Of a stretch of 64,000 bases of DNA, positions 19,870-32,160 are shown in pieces (within the stretch, counting starts at the first letter, position 1; the number at the start of each line of letters is the position of its first letter). Location of the stretch: contig WNNJ02000876.1 in the NCBI GenBank assembly GCA_012934845.2, forward strand, positions 62,001-126,000. The letters are read 5' to 3'. The position numbers and the translations under genes are program-made. The notes below the pieces were generated by a model, which worked only from the letters and a program-made list of their open reading frames with translations, had not been told where the DNA came from and did not search any database. The stretch comes from Pomphorhynchus laevis. Lineage: Eukaryota > Acanthocephala > Palaeacanthocephala > Echinorhynchida > Pomphorhynchidae.

Positions 19870-22800
19870 TACCACAATTTATTATACTCATTGTATAATA
19901 CTGAATGCATTTATAATAGGAATTTCTTCGTGTAAATCGACGAACATAATGTTGCAGCAGCAAATTTTGCAAGAGCTGCCCAATCGTAATGAACAGCCCC
20001 GAACACGTAGTAATCATCGCGCGGAAGACAATTATCATCGTTCAGATTATTCGACATACCAAGGGAATCTTGGGAAGATTATCGGGATCAATTGGAATTC
20101 CATTTTCAGGCAAAGGAATTGTGGAAGACGCAAGAAAGAGCTATTTATGTCTTGGATTGTCGCCATCGGTTTTCAATTAAAATTACAACTTAACTTGAGA
20201 AAAAGAATTGAAGAACACACATTTGCAATATTGATTGAGCAACTGAACAAGCATTTTAACGAAACTCTACAAGTGTTGGCAGCAAGATACGGGTCCAATC
20301 AATGCGAAATCAATGAGATACTGCCATATTCCACGTGAGTTGTTCGTCTAAGAGAAAATGCAAGACATTGCAAATTCTTCGATCCAGTAATTGTAAACGA
20401 AAAAGAAACAGTGAATGCTCGTATACAGGATCATATTATTATGAAGACGCCCCATGATTATGTTCGGAATATATTGCTTCAGTTGGATAATCCATTATTA
20501 GAGGACGTATCGAGGATTTATAATACATATGAGCTTCTCTAACGAACACAGAAGGAATGACAGTCAGGAATGAACACGACAGCACTAACTTCAAGTTTCT
20601 CGAGTCCACCAATATCACCGAAAGATTAGCAGGCAGATATTGCGATTGTAAAACAAGGGAATATTATGCTATGCAGAATAGCCTTAAATGTATATAAACG
20701 ATGTGCTCGTATACACGCACGTAGTCAGAAGTGCCCCGCATCGGATAGAGAGTGCCGGCGATGCCAAAAAAAGGCCATTTCGCAATTTGCTTTCGTAGTA
20801 TACATATGAACGAGATTTCAACGTTAGATGTTACCGATCGCTCAGATTACTTGAATACGGTGAAAGTGGTTGGAATATGCAATATGGTACCGACAATTCT
20901 GCTCACGCTAAACGGGGTTCATTGTAAAATAGAGTTTGACAAGGAGCCAGCGTAACGGTGATTTCCGAAGAAACGTGGTGTCAGGTCGGTAAACAGCCGG
21001 TCCGCTTAGCTTTACTTTGAAAACGTATGGGGATCATGTCTTGACTACCATAGAAAAGTGTCAGGTGGAAATAGAATTAAATTTAAAGACACTAAGATTA
21101 AGTGCTATGATTGCAGGAAACGCGGAACGGTGTTTGTTTGGTAGACCTTGGATCAAGGCATTTGATTTACCTTGGCCGGAGAATGTAGCATAACAAAGAA
21201 CACAGGCAGTAAGGAAGATAAGAATGCTGAAGGATAATGTGACATCGAACTCGGAGGAGAAGGCGTTACTCGCTGATTATGCACATTTATTCAAGAATAA
21301 CGGACGACCCATACGAAACTATTTAGTTACTCTAAATGTTGACTCTGCTCGATACCAAAATGTTATTAAAGTAGACGAATGCCGTTTCATCTCCGCGAGC
21401 AAGTAGAGAAATCACTAAAAGATGAAGTCCATTCTGGATTTCTGGAACCGGTAAATTCTTCTAAAGAAGATGTCAAGTGGGCAGCACCCTTCGTAATAGT
21501 CCGCAAGTCAAATGTCTTGATCCGAATATGTGGAGATTTCAGGATCGTCGTGAATTCACATTTGAATGTCGACTCATATATTCTTCCAACGTGGGAAGAC
21601 GTTACATGACAAGTGAGCGGCGCCATACAATATTCGAAGATCGATTTGAAAGATGCATAAGGAACGTGAAATGTCATCTCGCTGTCAGGGAAAGAATCAT
21701 AATTAGCTGGAGAGATGGTTCGCTTCGGTCTAGAAATAGTCGGAGTGACTTCTCTTCACTATTCTTTAACTAAACTTTTGAATCAAGGTTACCTATCGAC
21801 ACAGTCTCCATAAAGTTTCTGACGATTTCGATACACGTCAGCTATTTTTGTTTTATCAGAATGCCTTTTGGTATTTGTCTTGCTCCTGTAATCTATTAAT
21901 GTTATATTGACATACTATCGGAAAAGATTCCAATGGTTGCCGCATATTTGGACGATATTATCGTAAACGGCAAAAGCCGGGAAGAACATGCTGCTAATTT
22001 GCGAGCCGTTTTCGCGAGATTGAGTGAAGCAAGTATTACTGTGAATGAAAATAAAAGCCAGTATTTTCAAAATCTGATCGAATTCCTAGGACATACCACA
22101 CTCAAGGACCACATTGTGCCATCACCCTCAAAAATACAAGCGATTCAAGATATGCGTGCTCCATCAGACAAACATCAGCTACGTTTGTTCTTGGGATCGG
22201 TTAACTTTTTTAATCGATTTATGCATAATTTCCAATCAACTTGTGCGCCATTATATCGGTTGGTAGGCGAAAATTGTGAATGGCATTTGGGTAGGTGAAT
22301 ATGATAGAGCATTTGAGACAGTGAAATACAGTATGACGGACCGAAGAGTTCTCAGAACTTACGACATTGATAGAAAGACGCATTTAGCTTGCGCCGCTAG
22401 GGTTCGCGGAACAACCAATACACACATAGCTTAAGCATCTCGAACCTTAAAGACATACAGGAAAAACTATTCTCAAATTGAGAAAGAATCGTTGGCTCTA
22501 CTCTTTGGAGTAACGAGATACCACCAATACCTGACAGGGCGAAGGTTTGTGCTTTGGAGTGATCATAAACAATGACTACACATATTTGAAACCAGTCGGT
22601 AATTGTCGAAGATGACGAATCAACTGTTTATTCGTTAGGCGATTATGCTCGGATAATACGATTACGTATTCAAGTATATTATTATTAATTTACACCAGAG
22701 TGAGCAAAAGCTCGTTACAAGGTGATTCACAATAGTCACAAAGTTAAAATAAAAAAATGAAAAAATGTCACATAATTGTAGGCATAAAGTTCTTTAATTG

Positions 22801-25800
22801 TCGTTTGAATGCAATTTTTGATGTACATGTTACTATGTGAGCAGGTAGATTGTTCCATAGAGTGCGCATCCTATATGGTAAACCTCTGCATACATCTCTG
22901 ATGTGCCGTTCCGCCATGATGTGATGGCCGTGACCTCTGAGTGTTGATTCCTTGCGGATGGAGAAGATATCTGTCAAAGGATGATCACGACGGTTTACGG
23001 CTGCCCATGTCATCATCAAGTCTGATATTAATAGAGACTTTTCTATTGATGTAACGCCTAGCAAGTGAATTCTACTTTCAAATGGTAAGCCTCTTATTAA
23101 GGGAACTAAATGCGTTGCTTTGCGTAGCACCTTTTCAATATTCGTTTGCTCAGTTTTTGATTGAGGATGCATGGCTTGCTAAGCGTATAACACGTGACTC
23201 AGAATTAACGATTCGTTAAGTGGTTTAAATGACGGAATGCCGACTCTGCCAATAGTTCTGCGTAGCATAGCAAGAATTTGTAAGCACTTAGTTTTGACTG
23301 CAGCGGAGTTTATATTTGTTTTTAGGTCGTCTGTTATTATTACACCTAGGTCCTTGTATGAGTTGGCCACGTTTATTTGCCTTCCGCATACTTCATAGTT
23401 TGCAATATGTCGCCTGCGTCCAATGTGCATATGATCACATTTTTTGGGTTATAGTCAGATTCATTGCATCTGCCCAATGCTGCAGGTTCGATATGTCCAA
23501 TTGTAGGATAGGCACGTCGTTGTCATTTTTGATGGCCCGCCAAATTTTAATATCATCTGCATATAGAATACAGTCGGAAGCTATAAGTGGTATTACGCTA
23601 TTGATGTATATATTAAAGAGCGTTGGGTTCAGGACTGAACCTTGTGGAACGCCAGAGTGTAGTTGAATGCTAGGTGAAAACGAGTTTCCTATTTTAACCG
23701 TAAATGAGCGACTTATAAGAAGTCAGAAATCCAATAGAGGATGCAAGTGTGCACTTCAATGTCATATAATTTACCGATAAGGATTGAATGGTCTACTTGA
23801 TCAAACGCTCGCGATAAATAAAAAAGACAATGTCAACCGTCGTTTCCGGCATCTATCGAAGAAGCCCAGCTGTGTCTCGCGGTGAGTTGTTGTAGTGGAT
23901 CTTAGTTTACGAAAACCATGTTGTTGATTATTCATGATTCCCTTCCTGTTAATGAATGTCTCCAATTCAGCAAGCACTATTCGCTCCAAGAGTTTGCAAG
24001 ATATGCATGTAAGGCCGATTGGACGGTAGTTCGATAAACGTGATTTATTTCCTTTCTTATAGATCGGGCACACTATTGCGGTTCTCCAGTCATCAGGTAA
24101 GGTCGATGTATATAACGAGGCAACAAATAGGCGATGAAGAGGTGTACACAGTGGTAGTGAGTTCACGTAGGGCAATTGACCGTATGACGTCTGGCCCTAG
24201 AGGAATTAGTTCGGAGAATACATTATTCAGTTGAACGATTTTTAGGCATTCGTCTAGATTAGCTGAGGTATTATTCGTTTCGAAACGTCCGAATGTTACC
24301 TTCTTACTGATTGATGACGGTTCGCCATTGCAAATTTGTTTGCAAATAAATCAGCAATCGATTTTTGGTCGCATACCAAGTTGTCCGCATCGTACAATAC
24401 GCATTGTAGTTGATCGTGTCTCGATTTGCTCTGCTTGGTTACAAACGAATAGAATCGCTTTGGGTCAGATTAAATTTGAGTTTATAGATTATCCAGGAAT
24501 GCCCATTGCCGAATAAGTGTGAAGATCAATTACATCTATACGTGACTCCAAAAAAAACGAATTATCCTAAAATTAAATGATTCTATGGTAACCCCGAATC
24601 GTAGTTCCCGTAACGTTGCGAACACAGGCAGTATAGACGCTAGATTTGGGACATCTCGGAATATGCGCAATTAAAATCATAGCTCGACTATAATGTTGGT
24701 GACCCGGTTAGACAAGGACATAGAAAGATATGTCGGACGATTCCCATTGTGTCAAACGCATAGGCCAGTGGCGCAACCACAACCGTTATACCAATAGGAC
24801 ATTTTTCAATCAGCATGCCAACGTATCCACGTAGATTTCGCTTGTCCGATCTTGGGACACATGTATGTGGTGATTATTGATGCCTTCAGTCAGTTGCCGT
24901 AAGTTAATAAAATAACTAATGTTTCGGCTATGGAAACAATAGGAGTGCTGCGAGAGCACTTCGCACGATGGGGGTACCAGAAGAAATCATTTCAGACAAC
25001 GTTTTCCGTTTCAGTCATTTGAATTTCGCAAATTTTGTCAAAGAAATGGAATAAGACACGTCTTATCATTACCCTATCCCAACAAATCAATGGTTCGGTT
25101 GAGCGCGTTATTGGGGCGTGCAAAAGACTGGTCAAGTTTGAATCTCAATCCTCTCAAAATTCATGGACAATCTTACAATTTTTAATGGCATACCGGAACA
25201 CGCTACAAGCATTTGCAACAAAAGCACCTTTAGAACTGTTGTGTAGACGTTGGATTTGAACAGTTTGGGACCACATACTACCAGAAATGTAAATGACAAC
25301 ATTCTTAAATCGTAAAGATCGAAAAGAGAGACATGATCAGGGTACGAAACCACGAAAGTTTGAGAAAGGGCAAAATGTATGGTGTTGCGATTAACGAAAT
25401 CGATGTTGGAGTACAGGTAACATTGTCGAACATACCGGATGGGGATCTTATCTCATAATGACTAATTCGGGAAATGTAGGAGACACGCTTTGGACTTAAT
25501 AATACGGAAGGAACATACGAACTAAGCTTGCTCACCACAGAACAACAAGGAGACGACAAGCACTAATGTCCAACGGACGGTTGAAATGAAAAAAGCGGAA
25601 TCATTAGACAACAATGTTGAAACAGTTCCGAACGTAACTACGGCGGATATCATGCTTGGGGCAGAAAATGGTCAAGAACAAGTGGTCATGGAGAACATGG
25701 AAGTTCATAACGGATTAGGCGTTGAGACAACAATGGGAAATCAGAGCATTCCATTAGACGATCAAGCAATATTAACCAGCGTGCGAAACAGACGTCCGCC

Positions 25801-25830
25801 TGTTAGATACGATAGCTTTTTTTGAGGAGG
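19870..25830 (+). mobile_element. Ty3/Gypsy fossil A, interrupted by two other elements
   Basis: A decayed Ty3/Gypsy-type element. Recognisable parts in order are a Gag-like region (19.9-20.5 kb), a zinc-knuckle and protease-like region (20.7-21.2 kb), reverse transcriptase with YLDDI-type catalytic residues (21.4-22.3 kb), RNase H and connection (22.3-22.68 kb), and integrase with a C-terminal tail (24.6-25.8 kb). It is broken in many places. A LINE of about 1.8 kb and a 125-bp RTE-derived fragment (21,667-21,791) are inserted in it. Paired terminal repeats were not found. It appears old. Confidence 0.8.
22680..24500 (-). mobile_element. Jockey/CR1-like LINE inserted in Gypsy A
   Basis: Minus-strand frames give LPDDWRTAIVCPIYKKGNKS and NYRPIGLTCISCKLLERI with NNQQHGFRKLRSTTT (24175-23801, RT blocks 0-2), then NVANSYKDLGVIITDDLKTN (about 23,350), SFKPLNESLILSHVLYA, and a last frame 23172-22768 with VLRKATHLVPLIRGLPFESR and RMRTLWNNLPAHIV, typical of the LINE C-terminus. 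The central part with the YADD box is damaged. The 3' tail probably ends in TAA-like repeats near 22,690. Gypsy A sequence lies on both sides, so this LINE is the younger. Confidence 0.8.
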
Positions 25831-25994
25831 AAAGTAGAAATCACTAAATCATTATCATCGCAAAGTGGTGTGACTGTAAGCCGTTAAAATTTATTTTCAG
25901 AACAAATAGGAATTATAGTAAAATGACGAACATTAATCGAATAATTAATTCGATTAATGGTTTAATTTTTATTAGATAGGCGTTATAGTATATT

Positions 25995-26033
25995 ATATCA
26001 GCGCCCATCGACTAGTACGATGGGCGCTGATAT
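25995..26033. repeat. Perfect 16-bp hairpin, 7-base loop
   Basis: Bases 25995-26010 and 26018-26033 are exact reverse complements (core CAGCGCCCATCG) around ACTAGTA. The stem is GC-rich against an AT-rich setting. It lies between Gypsy fossils A and C and directly abuts the first recognisable part of C. Confidence 0.8.
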
Positions 26034-26200
26034 TAGTTCAATACGATTGTGGTCTCAAATATTTAGAAAGGAAATTAAATACCGTCGCGAATACCCTATC
26101 ACAATTATCCTTTATTGAAACAAAAGAGCTTAAAGAAATAGAAGGTATTCACATGTTACAAAATTATAACTCACAACAAATGGGATTCTCATCGGACCAG

Positions 26201-29080
26201 AATGATGTATTAACGACTTCGATTGCTATTGGTTTTTGACCATGTTTGATTTAATTGTTTTTGATTTCAGATGTTTAGTATTGAATAAAACCTCTTTGGT
26301 TTCATCTTGGAAGATGATTTACAACAATTTATTCAACACTAAACATTGTAAATAGTTAGTTATCAAGAATGTTTAAACAAGAAAACATATTCACAAATTG
26401 AATTCTTTGTTTTTCCGCGTTTGTGTACAGATGCTATACGGGGAATACCCTTTTTGAGACTGCATAAGACGTTCGCGATCCAATCCGGTGGTATCTAGCA
26501 GACTTGGAAATCGTCTCTTCAGCTGCTTTGACGATTGACGGACCGATATTGTTCAAAAACTTGTCGACAGAAACTTTTCCTATTACGACTAAGAGCCACA
26601 GATTCAGCAGAGTCGATGATTCATTCATTCAAAACGAAATCCAACGCATGATCAAAAATGACGTCATAGAACCAAGCCAGTCACCATGAAGAGCCCATGT
26701 CGTCGTCTCCAGAGCCACAGGAATAAAACATCTTGTCGTGGACTTCTCTCAGACAATAAACCGATTTACATACCTTGATGCCTACCCACTAATAAAAATC
26801 GCAGAACTAGCGAATGAAATATCAAAACATCGATATTATTCCCTCATCGACCTTCAGGAAGCTTATTATCATATTGAGATTTACACCCATTAAAGGCATT
26901 TTACTGCGTTTGAGGCGAATGGTCGTTTTTACCAATTCAAACGCATATCGATGGGATTCACGAATGGCGTATCATGCTTTCAGCGATACATGAACAATGT
27001 CATCGATGTAAATAAATTGAACGGTGTCTTTTCGTATCTCGACGACGTCATTATCTGTGGAAAATCCAAATTGAATTATGACGTGAATCTTGCCCAATTT
27101 AAGGAGCGCTAGACAAATTCGGTCTCAATATAAATGAAAAGAAATCAGTATACTGTGTCACGTAGAATAGGATACTGGGGTATGAGATATCATTTAATAC
27201 AATGAAACCTGACCCAAATCGACTAACAGCACTGAAAAATCTCAAAATACCCAATGATGCGACATCGCGCAAACGCTTACTCGGATTCTTCTCCTATCAT
27301 AGTAGATGGATAAAGAATTTATCCGCAAAGTTGTCCCCACTTATCAGGTCCAGCACAACGTTTCAGCTGAATCAAAAATCGCTGTGTGCGATTGAAGTTT
27401 TAAAAAAGGATATAATTGACTCATGTACTTTCACAATTGATGAGCAAATTCCGTTTTCCGTTGAAACAGATGCCTCTGAGAACGCCATCGGATCAGCCAT
27501 ATTGCAACAAGGACGACCGGTTGCTTTCTTCTCGCGTACACTGAACATACACGAGAGAGACGACATCACATTGTCGAAAAGGAAGCGTACGCGATAATCG
27601 AATTTCTAAGAACATGGAAGCACTTCCTACTAAATCGATTGTTTAAACTAATAACGGATCAAAGATCTGTTTCTTTTATGCTCGACAACATGCGTCACGA
27701 AAAAAATAAAAAATGACAAAATTACACGTTGGAAAATGGAACTTTAAATTTCCCCTATACCATGGAATATAGGCCAGGTTCAAAAAACTTGTCCGCTGAT
27801 GCTATGTCGCGAGACGTATGTGGCTCGATAAGCCGTCTAGATGACCTAAAATTCATACATGAAATTTTGGTATATCCAGGTGTTACGAGGATGTTACACT
27901 TTGTGCGATGCAGAAATTTACCTTATTCCGTTGACGAAGTAAAATCCGTTGTCCCAAATTGTAGGACATATTGATGTATAACCCCAAATTCTATAAGTCG
28001 CCGGATGATCTGCATCTTATCAAAGCCACATCTCCTCTAGAAAGAATATCCATAGATTTTAAAGGGCCTTTACCACGATCAATAAACGGGTCAACGTATC
28101 TTTTCACCGCCATAGACGAATTTAGTCGCTACCCTTTTGCATTCGCTGTCAAAGACACTTCGTCGGAAACAGCAATAAGGTGCATCCAACAAATCGTAAC
28201 GATGTGTGGCTGCCCTCAATCGATACATTCAGATCAAGGTTCTGCCTTCCAGTCACTGCCGTTTAAACAATGGTTATCGGACATGGGAAAATGCGAAAGT
28301 CAAACTACCCCTTACAGACTGCAAGGAAACGGCCAGTGTGAAAGACTCAATGTAACTTTATGGGAAGGAATCCCGTTGGCTTTACAGACGGGAAACATGC
28401 CGATAACAAAGTGGGAAAGTGTTCTTCCCGACGCGCTGTCGTCCATCTGCGGGTTATTATGTACATCGACTAACAAAACGCCGTATAATAAGCTCTTTTC
28501 ATTCTCGCGACGATTTCCACCATGCCCTAAGCTACCAGAATGGCTAAGCGAGGGTTGAAATGTACTGATGCGACAAGATAATCGCTCATCAAAATTCGAC
28601 CCGTTAGTTGAAAGCGTCAGGCTAATCAGTTCTAACCATGTGTACTCGACAGTTCAAGATCAATTCGGACGAGTACAAAATGTATCGACGCAGAATCTAG
28701 TAAGCGAAGGCGACAACAGGGATGATCACGATTCTTCGAAACAGCTAGAAACGACAAATAATGACGAAAAAGAAGAATCAACTCGATCAAAAGAAGATAG
28801 CACTCTTACAATCAACGAAACTTGTGGTGATCATACTGATACTCACGTAGAAACCGTCGAAATCCCCACTACAACTTACCTGCGGCGATTGAACAGGACA
28901 ATACGTAAAACCATCCGATAGCGGGAATAAAGAACTTACACAGTGTGTTAGAATGATGTATTAGCGACTTCGATTGCTATCGGTTTTTGACCATGTTTGA
29001 TTAAATTGTTGTTTTTTGATTTCAGATGTTTAGTGTTGAATAAAACCTCTTTGGTTCATCTTGGAAGTTGATTTACAACA
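26201..29080 (+). mobile_element. Ty3/Gypsy fossil B with short terminal repeats
   Basis: Direct repeats of about 127-130 bp bound this element: 26,201-26,326 and 28,951-29,080, both starting AATGATGTATTA and sharing TTTTGACCATGTTTGATT and AATAAAACCTCTTTGGTT, with a few differences. Between them lie reverse transcriptase (LDAYPL, FEANGRFYQF and YLDD-type blocks), RNase H (VETDASENAIGSA) and an integrase core (IDFKGPLP, TAIDEFSRYPFA, HSDQGSAFQS). Gag was not identified. It is broken in several places but is the best preserved of the three Gypsy elements. Terminal-repeat similarity suggests a moderate age. Confidence 0.82.
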
Positions 29081-29351
29081 ACCAGTTAAGGATGAAAGCT
29101 CCAAGGATAGTAAGATATTACTTGTGAAACAGTATATAGCCTCGGTTGGGCACGTCATATATCACTACATCTAATACCATATTCTGAAAGACGACGACAT
29201 TAATTATCGGTTGAGAACGGAATATTTTTGTGGATGCTACGCATAGTGATTACTCTAGCATTGCGACAAAATGCCTTAAGGAAATTATACATCGGCCATC
29301 CAAGAATTGAGGCAATGTAGAATTCGTCCAGAATTTATTGCTGGTAGCCGT

Positions 29352-29391
29352 CGATTAGGGTCAACATAGAGGTATATGTTGACCCTAATCG
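29352..29391. repeat. Perfect 17-bp inverted repeat inside Gypsy C
   Basis: Bases 29352-29368 and 29375-29391 are exact reverse complements with a 6-base loop, GAGGTA. Because it lies in former coding sequence of a fossil, the second arm is probably a local inverted duplication made after insertion. Confidence 0.8.
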
Positions 29392-29570
29392 GTATACACT
29401 GTAACCACAACCAGCAACATTGATTAGTCGTTCGAAATACACCGCTGTCCAATGGGATATATCGACAAGATTTTGGGACAAAGCACATTGTGATTTCGCT
29501 GGGCATATAGAAGGGCAAGTATTTCTTGTAGCGATTGATGCTTATAGTCAATGGTCGGAAAGCGGCGCAC

Positions 29571-31080
29571 TGGTGTAGGTTGGAGGGATCTGATCCCCAT
29601 GGCCTGGCAGTTGAGAAGACAACCTAATGAATCATATTCGTTGTTCTAGCATGATATCTATTCCTTTGATGTTTAACCTAATTTATTTGTCATGTAATGT
29701 TTTTTATATTAAGAAAATCTTTATATTTATATTAAAATTCGATTGTCAAAATTAAAATTATAACTGTAGAATCAAATATCAAATTATTTAATTATAAAAT
29801 TACGTAGACTATAGTCCAAGCAAAATCGTGCAAAGATATTATTTAATGAATCTTCGAACACAACAGCGTTCATCATCAGAATTAGAAGTTGTTAACTATT
29901 AGAAAAATTGTCGAACATAGTATTGTGTTAATCAGGCGAATGTAGATTACATGAAGAAAATGTCACTGTACTATACTGGAATATTCAAGAATTTCAATAT
30001 CCTTTTCACATTTTCTTAAAATAAAATGAATTAAAATCCACAAATAAGTAATCGTCTGTCAATACTAAAATTATAAGCTTATAACAATTAATAAGGAATA
30101 TTAATATAAATATTTTTATAACGAAATTATTTAATATCACAAGTCTTTTAAGAAATAAATTTGTAAAATTTACAGTATAAATATCTGATATAAATGAACA
30201 GCTAATATATGTATTCATAAAATTAACATTAAATTGTTAAAAACTTTATTTATATTAAAAGGAATCAATGTCGATGCTATTTAAAATCATTAATTTCATG
30301 TTAAATTAATCAATTTTAATGTCTATTTCACATATTGATAATTAAAATTCCTCCTGAAATATAATAAAAGTTAAATGATAATTAAAATATTGTAATTATA
30401 TTTTAATTAAATTAATGTCATAAAAATTGTGCGATTAATATCAGTAAAATAATTAGAAACGATTATATCAGCCATATAATTATAAGAAGTGGACTCAGTT
30501 AAGCAATAATTGAACATGCCTTATCCAAGCAAAAATATTGATCTTGATACCGGTGACTAGTGAAATAAATATTTTATCCACCTGCTCCTAAGTAGATAGT
30601 AAAATCGAACTTTGTATAACAATTGCTCTCTCATATCTCATAAATATTGCAATTCCTTTGTTAGTCACGAATACGCTATCGATAATATACCAATTCGTCT
30701 ATTCCTAACGAATATTTTGTCACGAAATAGTTTCTCTTGGAAGTAGTTGCTATGTATGCAAATAATAATCTTAGCAAATCATCGTGTACATAGTATAATT
30801 GCAAAGTTTGGTGAGGTTTTTCTTAAAGTATGCTGAATCCTTGCCAGTTTTGAATATCGACTGCTTTATTTCATGCATGTAAGAGCCTTCAGTAAAAGAC
30901 AGCCTTAATTAACATATTCTACAGCGATCTTTGTTATTTTGATTTGTGAAGCAAATTGTAAATAATATTGTAAGATCATTTAAGATGTTAATGTGAAATA
31001 TTTTAGAAATCATATTTTTCAAAAATTTAGTATAGGGCCAGATATTGTTTCTTGGACTTCAAACGTTCCAAATAATTGGT
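29571..31080. other. AT-rich intergenic DNA with a PLE-like end motif
   Basis: No gene is seen. On the minus strand, CTGATGA (29873-29879), GAAC/GTTC arms (29868-29871 with 29856-29859) and GAAG (29852-29855) form a degenerate hammerhead-like core. GTGGACTCAGTTAAG near 30,490 resembles the distal end of the PLE tail repeat. The remainder is simple AT-rich sequence. Confidence 0.4.
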
Positions 31081-32160
31081 TGATTTCCGCTGCTACGTCA
31101 CGTTACCTACTTTGCAGGCTTATCTGTTCTAACTATCACTTAATTTGTGAAAGAGAAAATGCTATCACACATAATTTACTAAAATGTGGTTTTCCGCTTT
31201 GGGCTATTAAGAAAGCTAAATTTAAATCTTTAGCGCATAAAAATAAAGTTATTGATCCTAAAAAAAGAATACATCATATAGGAAAATACCTTTTGTTAGT
31301 AACAAGTGGAATTCAGTATTTTCAAAGTTTATTAATAATAAGATAAAAAATAGTTGTATTAACCAAGTGCACATTTTTAACAGAAAATTACCTAAACTTC
31401 ACAACATTTTTAAGCGTAAACCAGATTTTAACAAAGATGCCATTGTTTATAAAATACCTTGTAAAAAATGCGAACAGGTATATGTTAGTCAAACGGGTCA
31501 AGGTTTGGTTAAGCGTATTGAACAACATAATTATAATGTTCATAAAGGGACCAATTCTAGTGCTGTTGCTCAGCATTTTGTTAGTTTAAATCATTCCGCT
31601 GATTTTAAAAATGCATCTATTTTATCATTTGAAAGTAACTTGTTCTCTCGCATCATTCAAGATGCATATTTAATTAAAAAAAGAACATAATTTAATGCTT
31701 AATAATAAATCCGATTACAACCTTAAATTAAATTATAATTAATTATTCCAATATTACATTATTTTAATTTTTTCAATTCGTTTGTTTTTTCTAATTGTAT
31801 TATTATTTTGTTTTGGTTTAGATTAAATTATAATTTATTACTCTACTTTTACATTATTTTTATTATTAAATTCGTATTTTTGTGTGTCACTTATTTTATA
31901 ATTTTAATTTTATTTTGTTTCATGATTCTGTATTTTTTTCTTTCTTTTTGTTTGTTTTAAAATGTGTATAAAATTGTAGTATGATTGTTTTGTTTCTCGG
32001 TATTTTCTTTTTCTTTTAATTAGAAATGCGGGGCACATCAATGCTTGTATTTTTGTATAAATGTTGGAAACACGAGGGAAATAAATTGTGAAACATTTTT
32101 TTGTAATCCTGATGATGATAGCAGGAGCTATCGAAATATAGAATTTTTTATCAAATATAG
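31080..32160 (+). mobile_element. Penelope-like element, 5'-truncated (thumb and GIY-YIG endonuclease)
   Basis: The first frame (ending 31346) gives CERENAITHNLLKCGFPLWA, typical of the region after the PLE reverse transcriptase. The next frame (31367-31690, 107 codons) gives IVYKIPCKKCEQVYVSQTGQ, then KRIEQHNYNVHKGTNSSAVA, HFVSLNHSADF and ILSFESN. That is the GIY-YIG endonuclease of PLEs with its linker Cys pair (residues 32 and 35). The GIY and YIG blocks are altered to VYK and YVS, which may mean lost activity. A frame change separates the two parts. The AT-rich 3' region runs to a hammerhead-like motif at 32,109. The palm of the reverse transcriptase is absent. Confidence 0.75.
32105..32160 (+). 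ncRNA. Hammerhead-like motif at PLE 3' end, degenerate
   Basis: CTGATGA (32109-32115), one extra T, a perfect 6-bp stem GATAGC/GCTATC with loop AGGA (32117-32132), then GAAA (32133-32136). These are the boxes and stem II of a hammerhead ribozyme. Stems I and III are not convincing. The extra T and weak outer stems suggest an inactive relative. Confidence 0.4.

Larger units (their letters stand above)
26034..29570 (+). mobile_element. Ty3/Gypsy fossil C, split by fossil B
   Basis: Two pieces, 26,034-26,200 and 29,081-29,570, carry connection-domain-like and integrase-like translation of one Ty3/Gypsy-type element. They flank fossil B. The pentamer ACCAG occurs at both junctions (26,196-26,200 and 29,081-29,085), as a target duplication would. 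The element is decayed with several breaks, and its own terminal repeats were not seen. A perfect 17-bp inverted repeat lies within it at 29,352-29,391. Confidence 0.65.
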
